DNA of 63,643 nt from positions 1 to 63,643 of the IMG/VR virus record IMGVR_UViG_3300045999_010097; one strand, given 5' to 3'. The notes below the pieces were generated by a model. It saw nothing but the letters and a program-made list of their open reading frames with translations. It had not been told where the DNA came from and did not search any database. The position numbers were made by a program, and so were the translations under genes. Below are positions 17,582 through 26,116 of the stretch, one piece after another (the first letter of the stretch is position 1; each line of letters opens with the position of its first letter). The stretch is from a virus.

Positions 17582-19552
17582 ATGTCGTCATCGGACCCTC
17601 GTCAGGATCTCGCTCAATTCGTTTTCCTCAAGAACTACGCTCGTTTCCGCCCCGACCTCCAACGACGCGAAACGTGGGATGAGGCTTCGAAACGGGTTGT
17701 AGATATGCACCGACGTAAGTACGGGGCATTGCTTGACGACCTCACCTACGATGACATCGAGACGGCTCTTAAGAATAAAGAGATTCTACCGTCGATGCGT
17801 TCGTTTCAATTCGGTGGTGACGCCATTTTGCGCAAAAATATGCGCATTTTCAATTGTTCCTATTCATTCTTCGACCGACCTCGTTTTCTCGCCGAAGCCG
17901 TGTGGTTGCTGTTGTGCGGTACAGGTGTTGGGTTTTCGGTTCAGAAGCACCACATCGCTAAATTGCCCCGTCTCATCGGTCCGAATCACGACACCATCAA
18001 GCACGTTGTTGACGACTCAATCGAGGGCTGGGCTGATGCCTTCGACGTGTTGTTGCAGTCCTATATCGCGGGCTCTGCGGTGGTTCGGTTCGACTACTCC
18101 AAGGTCCGCCCCGAAGGTGCGGCGTTGTCCTCGTCGTCGGCCAAGGCCCCCGGTCCCAAGCCGCTGCGGGACTCGCTTGAAGCCGTGCGGGCGTTGCTTG
18201 AGCGTGTTGTGGGGTTCGGTGGAGTCATCGCCCCCATCGACGCCTATGACATGGTCATGCACGCTGCCCTGTGCGTCCGTGCCGGTGGTGTGCGCCGTTC
18301 AGCGACGATTGCGTTGTTCTCGCCCGATGACGAAGCCATGATGCAGGCAAAGACCGGTGATTGGTTCGTCACCAATTCGCAACGTCGTCTAAGCAATAAC
18401 TCGGCGCTGCTGGTCCGGGCTACCGCCTCACGCGATGAGTTCGCCAAGCTGCTGGGTTTTACCCGCGACTTCGGCGAACCTGGATTCTTCTTTTCGAATT
18501 CAACCGAACACGGGACTAATCCGTGCGCGGAGATCGGACTTTACCCCGTCGACGAGCGAACTGGCACGACGGGTTGGGCCATGTGCAACCTAACCTCGGT
18601 AAATGTCGCTGCTTGCAAAGACCTAGACTCGTTCTTGGATGCTTGCGGCAACGCAGCGGTGCTTGGCACCCTGCAAGCGGGGTATACCAATACGGATTAT
18701 CTCGGCCCGACTTCGCAGTACATCATCGAGCGTGATGCGTTGCTTGGTGTGTCATTGACCGGTATGGCGGATAATCCTAGTCTGGCTTTCGATACCGATG
18801 CACTTCGATACGGTGCGCAACGTGTTAAGACCGTTAACATCGCGGTGGCTCGTTATATCGGTATCCGTTCTGCCGCTCGACTCACCACGGTGAAACCAGA
18901 GGGCACGGGGTCACTCGCCCTCGGTGTCGGCAACGGCATTCACCCGCATCATTCGCGTCGTTATTTGCGACACGTCGAGGGCGGAAAGTTGACCGACCCG
19001 TTGGTGGCCTTCATTAAGAAACACATCCCTGAAGCAGTCGTACCGTCGGCTTATACTCGTGACGAGTACAAGATTGTGTTTCCGGTTGACCTCGGGGAAG
19101 GACCGTTGTGGTTGAAAGCCGAGACTTCTGCGGTGGAACATCTTGGCAAGGTCAAATTTGTTTACGAAAACTGGGTGCAACCAGGCACTACACGTGGCGA
19201 TTTGACACACAATGTCAGCAACACTATCGTGGTGCGCCCCGAGGAATGGGCAGCGGTCGGCGAGTTCGTGTGGGAGAATAAGCAATCCTTCGGCGGTGTA
19301 GCAATGTTGGGCTCGTCGGGAGATCTCGACTATCCCCAGGCCCCCTTCGTTGAAGTGCTGGACGAGTACCAGATTCGCGAGAAGTATCCGGACGATGTTG
19401 TTCGTGCCACCAAGGCGTTGTGTGTCCTTGAGGACTTCCGTCAACTTCGAGCGAAGTGGGTGGCTTTGCCTTGGTCGGCGCTTCGCGAAGACCATGACGA
19501 AGCCGGTGGTGTCGAAGTCGTGGCCTGTGCGGGTGGTGCCTGCACATTCTAA
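17582..19552 (+). CDS. nrdJ: Class II (adenosylcobalamin-dependent) ribonucleotide reductase
   Basis: 656 residues. PSMRSFQFGG and IFNCSYSFFDRP (first redox Cys) lead into CGTGVGFSVQ; GTNPCAEIGLYP near 313 carries the thiyl-radical Cys; MCNLTSVN holds the partner Cys region. The end VACAGGACTF is the swinging redox Cys pair typical of monomeric RTP reductases such as that of Lactobacillus leichmannii (739 residues). It reduces ribonucleotides using B12. A phage copy implies that the host makes or imports cobalamin. Confidence 0.9.
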   Translation: MSSSDPRQDLAQFVFLKNYARFRPDLQRRETWDEASKRVVDMHRRKYGALLDDLTYDDIETALKNKEILPSMRSFQFGGDAILRKNMRIFNCSYSFFDRPRFLAEAVWLLLCGTGVGFSVQKHHIAKLPRLIGPNHDTIKHVVDDSIEGWADAFDVLLQSYIAGSAVVRFDYSKVRPEGAALSSSSAKAPGPKPLRDSLEAVRALLERVVGFGGVIAPIDAYDMVMHAALCVRAGGVRRSATIALFSPDDEAMMQAKTGDWFVTNSQRRLSNNSALLVRATASRDEFAKLLGFTRDFGEPGFFFSNSTEHGTNPCAEIGLYPVDERTGTTGWAMCNLTSVNVAACKDLDSFLDACGNAAVLGTLQAGYTNTDYLGPTSQYIIERDALLGVSLTGMADNPSLAFDTDALRYGAQRVKTVNIAVARYIGIRSAARLTTVKPEGTGSLALGVGNGIHPHHSRRYLRHVEGGKLTDPLVAFIKKHIPEAVVPSAYTRDEYKIVFPVDLGEGPLWLKAETSAVEHLGKVKFVYENWVQPGTTRGDLTHNVSNTIVVRPEEWAAVGEFVWENKQSFGGVAMLGSSGDLDYPQAPFVEVLDEYQIREKYPDDVVRATKALCVLEDFRQLRAKWVALPWSALREDHDEAGGVEVVACAGGACTF

Positions 19553-19561
19553 ATGGTAGGC

Positions 19562-19571
19562 TATCAGGGTG
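19562..19571 (+). promoter_or_regulatory. Leaderless promoter -10 box of terS
   Basis: ATGGTAGGCT followed by ATCAGG and GTG places a TAGGCT box six bases before the start at 19569. Same spacing as at 4159; no Shine-Dalgarno. Confidence 0.55.
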
Positions 19572-20186
19572 ACCAATAAAACTCACCCTGTTAGTGCTCC
19601 CCCCGCCGTCGTGGCTGAACTGGCCTCGGCGGCGGTTGCCGTCGCAAGACATGATGCCGACCCCTTGGCGCCTGTGGCTGCGCTCGCCCCGATTGATTTG
19701 AGTCCTTCCGGTGTACCCGTACCCATCGAAATGGATGACGAGGTATATGCGTTACACATGGCAGGTTACACACCGAGCCAAGTAGCCCATCATTTCACCA
19801 AAGTCACTGGTCGACGTTGGACCGTCGAGGATGTGGACCTTTCCATTGGCAGAGTTGCTCAAGCCAATATCGGTCGGACGCAGGCCCAACTCACGTTCGC
19901 GGCTCAGCTCGAACTCGATCGTATGGATGCTGCGCTAAAAGCAATCTGGCCTTCGGTGCAGGACGGCAACCTACAGGCGATGGACCGCTGGTTGAAGTTG
20001 TCGGCGGAACGCCGGAAAATGCTGGGTCTGGACGCCCCCGACGTGCAGGTTCAGCTTCGCCTCGGTGCTGGTGGTGACGTAGACTATTCGACTCTCAGCA
20101 CGGACGAATTGAAAACTCTACAAGCCCTGCAACGTAAAGCCTCTTCAGCATCACGTCAAAAGGTGGTTCGTGGTAGGCAGGAATGA
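19569..20186 (+). CDS. Terminase small subunit-like protein
   Basis: 205 residues from GTG. MDDEVYALHMAGYTPSQVAHHF near 56-77 is a helix-turn-helix. The C-terminal half, LDRMDAALKAIWPSVQDGNL and RWLKLSAERRKMLGLDAPD, closely resembles the oligomerisation part of many phage TerS proteins. It would bind the packaging site and hand DNA to TerL. It lies 13.6 kb from terL, the island and minus-strand block having come between. It overlaps the next gene by 17 bases. Confidence 0.7.
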   Translation: MTNKTHPVSAPPAVVAELASAAVAVARHDADPLAPVAALAPIDLSPSGVPVPIEMDDEVYALHMAGYTPSQVAHHFTKVTGRRWTVEDVDLSIGRVAQANIGRTQAQLTFAAQLELDRMDAALKAIWPSVQDGNLQAMDRWLKLSAERRKMLGLDAPDVQVQLRLGAGGDVDYSTLSTDELKTLQALQRKASSASRQKVVRGRQE

Positions 20187-20859
20187 CTTACCGAGTCACC
20201 TTCGAGCCGAGGTGACGTTATGGGAGGATTACTTCCGGTCTAAGGGCCAAGACCCTACTCGTGTGGAGTACCCTGATTCGGAGTACTTCGTATTCGATGT
20301 GCTTGCGTCTCGCTCGTTGACGGTCAGATTGTCCTGCCTCAATGCCATCAATGAATGGTATGAACGCCATCTCGATCGACCGGGGCCGTTTCGCCAAAAT
20401 CCTTGGGGCTACCCGTTACTCACTCGGTTTTTGCCGGTCACGTTCGGCGAGGCGTTTCAAGCCATCGCAGCCCTGCCCGACCCGGATCGAGGTTATATGG
20501 CGTTGGTTTTGGTGTGCCGTTTCTCGGCAAAGGACGTTGTCGCTTGGAACGGCTTCGCGCCGCAACGCCCTAATCTGGTTGAACACGATGACCTGCATGT
20601 ACCGGTTACCGATACGGTAGTGAAGTGGCTAACACCGTGGCGTCGTCCGGATAAAAAACGCCTAAACGCAGCACTGGCACAGGTTCCATGGTCCGTTACG
20701 GATTTGCATGGGGCTTTGTTCGCTGAACTCGAACGACGTCAAGTACCTGAAGTGACGCGAGCTTCTTTATACGGACGTTGGTCGGCCATGAAGTTTCAAT
20801 CCGCTACCAAACGAGTGGGTTTCTTTAGGGGGCCTTTACCTGGGATCGGTCCAAATTAG
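20170..20859 (+). CDS. Unknown protein coupled to terS
   Basis: 229 residues from GTG with AAGGTGG upstream. It looks like a helical N-terminal domain (residues 1-90) plus a second domain. A faint resemblance to tyrosine recombinases is visible (core-binding-like helices, then RGYMALVLVCRFSAKDVVAWNG), but the catalytic R...HxxR...Y set is absent, so I do not call it an integrase. It could be a DNA-binding partner in packaging. Confidence 0.5.
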   Translation: MVGRNDLPSHLRAEVTLWEDYFRSKGQDPTRVEYPDSEYFVFDVLASRSLTVRLSCLNAINEWYERHLDRPGPFRQNPWGYPLLTRFLPVTFGEAFQAIAALPDPDRGYMALVLVCRFSAKDVVAWNGFAPQRPNLVEHDDLHVPVTDTVVKWLTPWRRPDKKRLNAALAQVPWSVTDLHGALFAELERRQVPEVTRASLYGRWSAMKFQSATKRVGFFRGPLPGIGPN

Positions 20860-21133
20860 TCGGCCAGGGGACCCAGGGGGTCCCATTCAGATCCGCTGGG
20901 AAAATGACTTTGTTTTGGAGCCCCTAGCGTAATAGTTCGAAGACGTACTCAAAAACCGAGACGAAACGATTTGGGTTTTTTGATGGGTTTTCCCACAATT
21001 CTTCAGCGAAAGTTTCAAGTTTTACGCCGAGTTTCGCGCCGAGTTTTTATTGAAAAGTCCGCCAAACTTTCTAAGTAATTCAGTTGAGTTCGTCCTACTT
21101 TACGCGGCATTTTTATTGGATGTTTTTGTTGGA

Positions 21134-21181
21134 ATTGCGCCAAAGATTGCGCCAAAGATTGCGCCAGATTGTTGGCGCAAT
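21134..21181. repeat. Three direct 12-bp repeats plus an inverted copy
   Basis: ATTGCGCCAAAG at 21134-21145 and 21146-21157, a truncated ATTGCGCCAG at 21158-21167, and the inverted TTGGCGCAAT at 21172-21181. Regular 12-bp spacing suits repeated protein binding on one DNA face. Confidence 0.7.
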
Positions 21182-21454
21182 TCGGCGGTTTTGTCTTAGT
21201 TTTTATATTGTTTTGGGTTGGAAAAGTAGGGGCGGTTTTGTATTTTTTCTCGGTTGCTTTTTTATGACCGGAACGGTCCTGAGAGCGAGTTTGGCTGAGC
21301 CAGGCCAAAAATTTTGGTTGGCCGAGCCGCATCGGTTGGCTTTGGCGGGCAAAAATTTTTTGGGCCTATAGGAACTTTTTGAGGGGGTCTGGGGCGCTGT
21401 TGGTCACTTCGGGCATCCCGAAGTCACCCCCTGCAAACCCCGTGCCAAGCGCCT

Positions 21455-21480
21455 AAAATGGCTTTGCAAAGCCATTTTTT
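21455..21480. terminator. Perfect palindromic terminator
   Basis: Arms AAAATGGCTTT and AAAGCCATTTT around GC, followed by further T. The A-run on one side and T-run on the other make it usable in both directions, so it insulates the CGATCG island from the structural and replication operons. Confidence 0.75.
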
Positions 21481-21789
21481 CGTGTTTTTGACGGTGCGCA
21501 AGGCCCGGTTTTCGGCATCGCCCACGGCATCGCCCACGGCATCGGTTAGTGTGCGGTTTGACACTGTGCCAACGTACACACTGGGCGAAACCACACTAGG
21601 GCGAAAACGCACACTACGGATCGGGCAGTGGTTGGATCGTGCGGCATATTGCCGCGTGATCTCCCGATCGGGCCTAAGTGTGTAGATCTCCACAGATCTG
21701 TCGTCGCACGAACAAAACACTTGACGCGATCGCGATCGTGCTTCATGCTCGCGCCACAATCGACAACCCGCACACTAGGAGCCGCTCGA

Positions 21790-22221
21790 ATGCCTATCTT
21801 CATCGCCGTCATCCTCGCACCGATCGCCACTATCCTTGCCGTCGTCGCTGCTATGTCTCCGATCGCCTATGCCGTCGCCGTCGGCATCGTTGGCGTTGCC
21901 TTGTTCGCTACGTCGTCGTCGTCGCCCACGGCCTATCTTACCGATACGGGTCCGATCGTCGACTCCGTCGCTACACCGATCGGTGTAGCGGCCGTCCGAG
22001 CCGACCGCGTCGTCCGCGTCGGGGGACTGTCGGTTCGCATTGCGGCGCCGGTTTGGGCCGACGCGGACGACGTGGCGATCGCCCGATCGGCGTTGTTGCG
22101 CGAGTTGGCTCACCTGGAATCGTGCATCGAAAACGCGCGCCGATCGCGGCATCGCACGCGGTGCTCGCAATATCTCGGCCGCTATGCGGCGGTATCTGCC
22201 CGATTGGACGCTTTGCAATGA
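21790..22221 (+). CDS. Membrane-anchored small protein of the amidoligase cassette
   Basis: 143 residues from ATG 21790, with CTAGGAGCC upstream. Residues 2-46 form two hydrophobic segments (MPIFIAVILAPIATILAVVA and AYAVAVGIVGVALFAT), followed by a soluble Arg/Asp-rich part ending in a helix (RSALLRELAHLESCIENARR). It shares the CACACTAGGAGC leader with the next gene, so the three genes form one unit. It may anchor the modification system at the membrane; no family recognised. Confidence 0.65.
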   Translation: MPIFIAVILAPIATILAVVAAMSPIAYAVAVGIVGVALFATSSSSPTAYLTDTGPIVDSVATPIGVAAVRADRVVRVGGLSVRIAAPVWADADDVAIARSALLRELAHLESCIENARRSRHRTRCSQYLGRYAAVSARLDALQ

Positions 22222-22231
22222 CACCGATTGA

Positions 22232-22259
22232 CCCTAACCCCTAACCCCTAACCCCTAAC
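22232..22259. repeat. Telomere-like CCCTAAC heptamer repeat
   Basis: Four perfect tandem copies of CCCTAAC, continued by CC, between two genes of the island. The complementary strand has five runs of three or four G separated by TTA, so a G-quadruplex can form just upstream of the amidoligase ribosome site. Confidence 0.9.
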
Positions 22260-22283
22260 CCGTACACACTAGGAGCCAATACC

Positions 22284-23993
22284 ATGCCTACCGACACCGA
22301 TACGACCGACACCGATACCGCCGACACCGCTACCGCTACCGCCGACACCGCTACCGCTACCGCCGACACCGCTACCGCTACCGCTACCGCTACCGCTATC
22401 CCGACGACGCCGCGTGTCAATCGGAAAGTGTGCCAAAAATGCGGCGCAGAATGCGAGCGTCGATTTTGGGTTCACACATCCGCCGACAATCACTCACACC
22501 GTGAACTCTGGTGCTCGTCGTGTCTCGCATCGGACGCGATCGCGTGCTCTCACGCCTATCCGTCACAGCGATGGGCTCGCAGTGTGAGTGTGCGGGCCGC
22601 GTCCGGTGGCACGGCATCCCCCCGTGCGATCGCGGCGTGTGGTTGGGTGCCTTGTCGCGGATGCGGTGCATACCATTATCCATATGACGCGATCGTGGCG
22701 CTCAGCGCCGACGATGTAGTGCATGACGCGTGTGATGGATGTGTCGATTGCTACGTGCCTCGGACGTATCGCGTGCCCGTGGGGTTGCCTCACGGTGGCA
22801 TCGTCCAGGCCGATCGGCGTCATCCGATGATCCGATCGGTCCGGACCGCTAGCGGGGGCACGTCGCAATGGCGATACGACCCGATCGTCCGATCGTGCCC
22901 CGGATGTGGCGCCGAGTGGCTCGCAGCGGCTTGCTGGGCGACGTCGTGGCGTCCATTGCCGCTAGACTCCGACGACGTGACCCACGGACCTCGTGAGGTC
23001 GCGGTCTGCCCGGCGTGTCATACGAATGCGACGGCGGGTGACGGAGGCGATCCGATCCTGGGGTACGGGTCGTCCTTTGGACGCGTGCATCCGATCGGTT
23101 CCGTCGATGGTAAATTGACGCAACGTGGAACGGATCCGAAACGCGCTAAGGCCGATCGCGGTTATACCGTGCCGCTGTTGTTTGGCGTAGAAGTGGAAAT
23201 TGCGTGCCCTGATTCCACGCCTACACCTGAGCACGTGAACAGACACGCTAGGTTGTCGCTTGGCACGGTATATGCTGAGGGGAAACGTGACTCAAGCATC
23301 GCACCGCGTGGTGTGGAAATCGTGACGCATCCGGCGACGATCGGCGCGCATCGTATCGCGTGGGGCAATTGGCGCCCACCGGTGGGCGCCGTCGCGAATG
23401 AGTCTTGTGGCTTGCACGTACACATCTCCCGATCGGCGTTGACAACCGGGCAGATCGATCGGCTTGCCTACTTGCTCTCACGGCGTCACGACCTTAGTCG
23501 ATGGTCCACCATTTTCCGTCGACAACCGAATAGCTACGCCAAAGCCATGCCCGTCGGTTCGTTTCCGCGTCGACGATGGAAAGACGTGGCGTCGGACCGG
23601 TACCACGTGCTCAATTTGGCCGGACGTGAGACGATAGAGATCCGATGGCCGCGCGGGACGGTTCGCGGTGACGTCATTTTAGCAACAATCGAATTAATGC
23701 ACATTATGTGCCACTATGTAGCGGCGGGGAATCCGGGGGGGTCGCATACATCGTCGGCGTTGTGTCTGGACGCGCTGTTGCGTTGGATCACGACGTCGCC
23801 GTGGGCGAGGTCGGAGACCCGAACATTGCGACCGTATCTGGTAAGCCGTGGCATTTTGCCGCAAGAAAAGAACGCCAAACCGACAACTTCCGCCGTCGAC
23901 GACGGCACTGAAGCGCACGGGACGACGGGCCCGCTACTCGGGTCACGATCGGGCTGGTCGGCGTTGCGGGATGCTCTCGCTGATACACACTGA
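22284..23993 (+). CDS. Zinc-ribbon amidoligase
   Basis: 569 residues after CTAGGAGCC. Residues 1-40 are a Thr/Asp/Ala low-complexity tail encoded by ACCGCTACC-type repeats. Then come several CxxC pairs (CQKCGAEC, WCSSC, PCRGCGAYH, RSCPGCGAEW, VCPACH), probably three or four zinc ribbons. From about 295 the amidoligase fold appears: LFGVEVEIACP, DSSIAPRGVEIVTHP, NESCGLHVHIS, RYHVLNLAGRETIEIRWPRG. These match the glutamine-synthetase-like amidoligases of viruses and bacteria, which join an amine to a carboxylate with ATP. Substrate unknown; a protein or peptide tag is likely. The partner amidotransferase is next. Confidence 0.8.
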   Translation: MPTDTDTTDTDTADTATATADTATATADTATATATATAIPTTPRVNRKVCQKCGAECERRFWVHTSADNHSHRELWCSSCLASDAIACSHAYPSQRWARSVSVRAASGGTASPRAIAACGWVPCRGCGAYHYPYDAIVALSADDVVHDACDGCVDCYVPRTYRVPVGLPHGGIVQADRRHPMIRSVRTASGGTSQWRYDPIVRSCPGCGAEWLAAACWATSWRPLPLDSDDVTHGPREVAVCPACHTNATAGDGGDPILGYGSSFGRVHPIGSVDGKLTQRGTDPKRAKADRGYTVPLLFGVEVEIACPDSTPTPEHVNRHARLSLGTVYAEGKRDSSIAPRGVEIVTHPATIGAHRIAWGNWRPPVGAVANESCGLHVHISRSALTTGQIDRLAYLLSRRHDLSRWSTIFRRQPNSYAKAMPVGSFPRRRWKDVASDRYHVLNLAGRETIEIRWPRGTVRGDVILATIELMHIMCHYVAAGNPGGSHTSSALCLDALLRWITTSPWARSETRTLRPYLVSRGILPQEKNAKPTTSAVDDGTEAHGTTGPLLGSRSGWSALRDALADTH

Positions 23994-24023
23994 CCCCACA
24001 CAACCACGATAGGAGCGGAACCA

Positions 24024-24935
24024 ATGTGCCTCATTGTTGACCAACACAAAAACACACCGCTAACCGATGAAGAATTGCGATCGGTATACCGTAAGAATTC
24101 CGACGGCATGGGGGCTGTGTACACTGAACGCGGCCGCTTGAAGGCATGGCGATATGTGCCGAAAAATGCCGACGACGCGATCGCGGCGTACCGCGTCACG
24201 CTGGACCGGGCAGACGATCGCGTCGTCTGGCACTGGCGCTTCGCAACACACGGCGTGGTGTCCGTGGCGATGTCGCACCCTTTCGGGTTGCCGTTTGGGG
24301 CTTATCTTCTACATAACGGCGTCCTAGGGGCCTGGGGGAATCGTGCCGCGTCGGGTGAATCGGACACGGCTTGCCTAGCGCGACATATTGCCGCAATCGC
24401 GACGCACGCGAGCACATATGACGATCCTAGGTTTCGGGCATGGTTGGCGCGGGAAGTGCAAGGGTCCGCTGTCTTAATCGTGCGACGATCGCCCGATGAC
24501 GGGCGAATGGTGGTCGACCGATACGGTAACGAGGGGATCCACCATGCCGATCGTTGGCTGAGCAATACCTATGCCGGACCGTCGAGTCTGTATCCTCCTC
24601 CGGTCTGGACGCCGCGCCAATGGTCCCCCCCGTCGTCGGGGCTGCGCCTTGACAGGCCGGGTATACCATGGGGCCCCGGTACCGTGGCTGAGCTTGCGTC
24701 GACGATCGCGGCAACAGGGTGGCATGGTAAATGGGCCCTGGAGTCGGATGACGTCGACGTGGTGAGGTGGGGTATCGGCGAATGGTGCTCCGAGCAATCC
24801 GCCGATGGTCTAACCGTCGCTGTACGCGAATGCCACGGCGGACGGGTCATGCTAACCGTATCGGGCGATGCTTGGGTCGCTTGGGTCAATCGTCGTCGCC
24901 AGCTTGCCCGATCGTCTTGGGCTTGGGGGGATTGA
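24024..24935 (+). CDS. Class II glutamine amidotransferase (Ntn hydrolase)
   Basis: 303 residues with ATAGGAGCGG before ATG. The start MCLIVDQH exposes Cys2 as N-terminal nucleophile once Met is removed. SDGMGAVY, VWHWRFATHGVVS and SHPFGLPFGAYLLHNGVL are the oxyanion and substrate strands of class II amidotransferases. It would release ammonia from glutamine and pass it to the amidoligase. The C-terminal 100 residues are less conserved-looking. A terminator follows at 24973. Confidence 0.8.
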   Translation: MCLIVDQHKNTPLTDEELRSVYRKNSDGMGAVYTERGRLKAWRYVPKNADDAIAAYRVTLDRADDRVVWHWRFATHGVVSVAMSHPFGLPFGAYLLHNGVLGAWGNRAASGESDTACLARHIAAIATHASTYDDPRFRAWLAREVQGSAVLIVRRSPDDGRMVVDRYGNEGIHHADRWLSNTYAGPSSLYPPPVWTPRQWSPPSSGLRLDRPGIPWGPGTVAELASTIAATGWHGKWALESDDVDVVRWGIGEWCSEQSADGLTVAVRECHGGRVMLTVSGDAWVAWVNRRRQLARSSWAWGD

Positions 24936-24972
24936 CCGAGGTCGACCGAAACTAGGTCGACCTAGACTTAGA

Positions 24973-24999
24973 CCGGACCCATAAGGGTCCGGTTTTTTT
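24973..24999 (+). terminator. Rho-independent terminator ending the amidoligase cassette
   Basis: CCGGACCC (24973-24980), loop ATAA, GGGTCCGG (24985-24992), then seven T. Classic form. Confidence 0.9.
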
Positions 25000-25101
25000 G
25001 TGTGGTATGATATGGTTGCAAATTCCATGCCAATAGCAATAATCGTGCCACGATCAAACAGGGCCGCTATAACGGCATTATGTCCGCTATAACAGACACA
25101 C

Positions 25102-25353
25102 ACGGCGCGGCATTATGCCGCACCGATCGGGCATTGACACGGTCCTGTGGTCTTGGTAGGATCGCGGTCGAGGCGACTAGGCTCCGATCTAGATCGGTTC
25201 CAATCGGAACGGCACCATCGGATCCGCTACAACGGTCGGCCCCGTACCGTATCGCGTTGACATAATGCGGTTTAAATCGGGGGATGACCCTCCGATGCCA
25301 AACCGATCGGATCCGATCGGTTTGGAATTGCTACGGCGCGGCATTATGCCGCA
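25102..25353. repeat. Two identical copies of a palindromic 21-mer
   Basis: ACGGCGCGGCATTATGCCGC plus A occurs at 25102-25122 and 25333-25353, each holding the perfect inverted repeat GCGGCATTATGCCGC. Separation is 231 bp (about 22 helical turns). Confidence 0.8.
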
Positions 25354-25454
25354 TGGTCTTATGTGGGGGGTAGATCTACCTTGACAAAAAATTGCGCAAG
25401 GTGGGGGGTCCCGGAATCGGATGGGTCGCTATCGGATTTCCCCTGATCCCCGAA

Positions 25455-25494
25455 CCATCCAAGCCCGTCCAAGCCCATCCAAGTCCGTCTAAGC
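25455..25494. repeat. Four tandem 10-bp repeats
   Basis: CCATCCAAGC, CCGTCCAAGC, CCATCCAAGT, CCGTCTAAGC in register. The period equals about one helical turn, as in operator or iteron arrays. Confidence 0.75.
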
Positions 25495-25629
25495 CCAGGG
25501 GTGTCTTTTTAAACCCCACCCCCATGAAAATAGGGTCCCTAGTCAGGGCATACCCATTTCACAGCTACGGTATCGGGACCGATAGGTCTCGTGATGAGCT
25601 GACATTTGGCGTAGTGCATAGCCACAACC

Positions 25630-25884
25630 TCAGTCGGATTCAGAATAAGGCGAAGCAGGAAAGCGAGGATCAGCACGGTACACTCCACGCACCAGGCGGT
25701 CCAATTCGCGATGTACGAATTGATTTGCCTGCTCCATAGAGCTTACCGTAAACACGAAAATACCATCCGTCAAGATCCTGGCGGTCCCGTCTTTTTGTCG
25801 GTTGCAAGCGAAGTCGGTTCCCGTGCGAATGAGTCCTGGTACCGCTACCGGTAGGCACGGTTCAGCGAGGGATTCGGTTGCCAT
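25630..25884 (-). CDS. Small unknown protein
   Basis: 84 residues from ATG 25884; ATG 25905 would add seven. The soluble sequence includes TGTDFACNRQKDGTARILTD and MEQANQFVHRELDRLVRGV. It ends the minus-strand operon that starts at 27205. It has no clear ribosome site and overlaps the upstream gene, so translation may be coupled. Not recognised. Confidence 0.5.
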   Translation of the reverse strand: MATESLAEPCLPVAVPGLIRTGTDFACNRQKDGTARILTDGIFVFTVSSMEQANQFVHRELDRLVRGVYRADPRFPASPYSESD

Positions 25885-26116
25885 CGGCGTCGAAGTAGGT
25901 GACATCTTTTTTAGCCAGTTTCTTCACTAGGAGTTCGGAGGATTCTTGTTCGGCGGTTCCGTCCAAGTCGGACCAGCCCCACCAACGACGTACTTCAATT
26001 CGCCACGGGTAACTCCAATTGACGCGAGGCAGATATCGAATTCGATATCGGGCTTCGGGTCGAAGGCTGCCGTTGAAAACGGCCATGGACGTGTTTGGTT
26101 GGTCAGAGGTCGTCAT
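25862..26116 (-). CDS. Small basic Trp-rich protein
   Basis: 84 residues; AAGGA before ATG 26116. The core YRIRYLPRVNWSYPWRIEVR with RWWGWSDLDG looks like a small beta-barrel. It overlaps the preceding gene by 14 bases. Function unknown. Confidence 0.6.
   Translation of the reverse strand: MTTSDQPNTSMAVFNGSLRPEARYRIRYLPRVNWSYPWRIEVRRWWGWSDLDGTAEQESSELLVKKLAKKDVTYFDADGNRIPR

Larger units (their letters stand above)
20860..21789. other. Repeat-rich non-coding region, left part of the island
   Basis: Frames here are interrupted or low quality. Contents: hairpin GGGACCC/GGGTCCC just after the upstream gene, an AT-richer stretch with T-runs, 12-bp direct and inverted repeats (21134-21181), a hairpin ACTTCGGG/CCCGAAGT near 21401, a perfect terminator palindrome (21455-21480), and GGCATCGCCCAC repeats near 21513. 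It may act as an origin or as a border for the accessory island. Confidence 0.5.
25000..25629. other. Non-coding repeat region, right part of the island
   Basis: No credible gene. It contains two identical 21-bp blocks around GCGGCATTATGCCGC, degenerate copies of the same palindrome (GCATTATG near 25073 and CATAATGC near 25263), CCGCTATAAC repeats, several CGATCG and GATCCGATC words, and four tandem decamers at 25455-25494. Iteron-like organisation suggests a replication or partition site, or operators for the cassette. Confidence 0.5.

Noticed and set aside
20170-20859. Tyrosine integrase
   Set aside because: Only a loose resemblance in the core-binding region; the catalytic Arg-His-Arg-Tyr residues are missing, and no att-like repeats with tRNA were found.
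21084-21371. 95-codon plus frame in the island's left gap
   Set aside because: It reads through repeats and T-runs (LRQRLRQRLRQ), has no ribosome site, and lies in otherwise non-coding DNA.
20877-25412. GGGGGTCCC at both sides of the island as attachment repeats
   Set aside because: Only nine bases match and the left copy is part of a hairpin; too short to be convincing.
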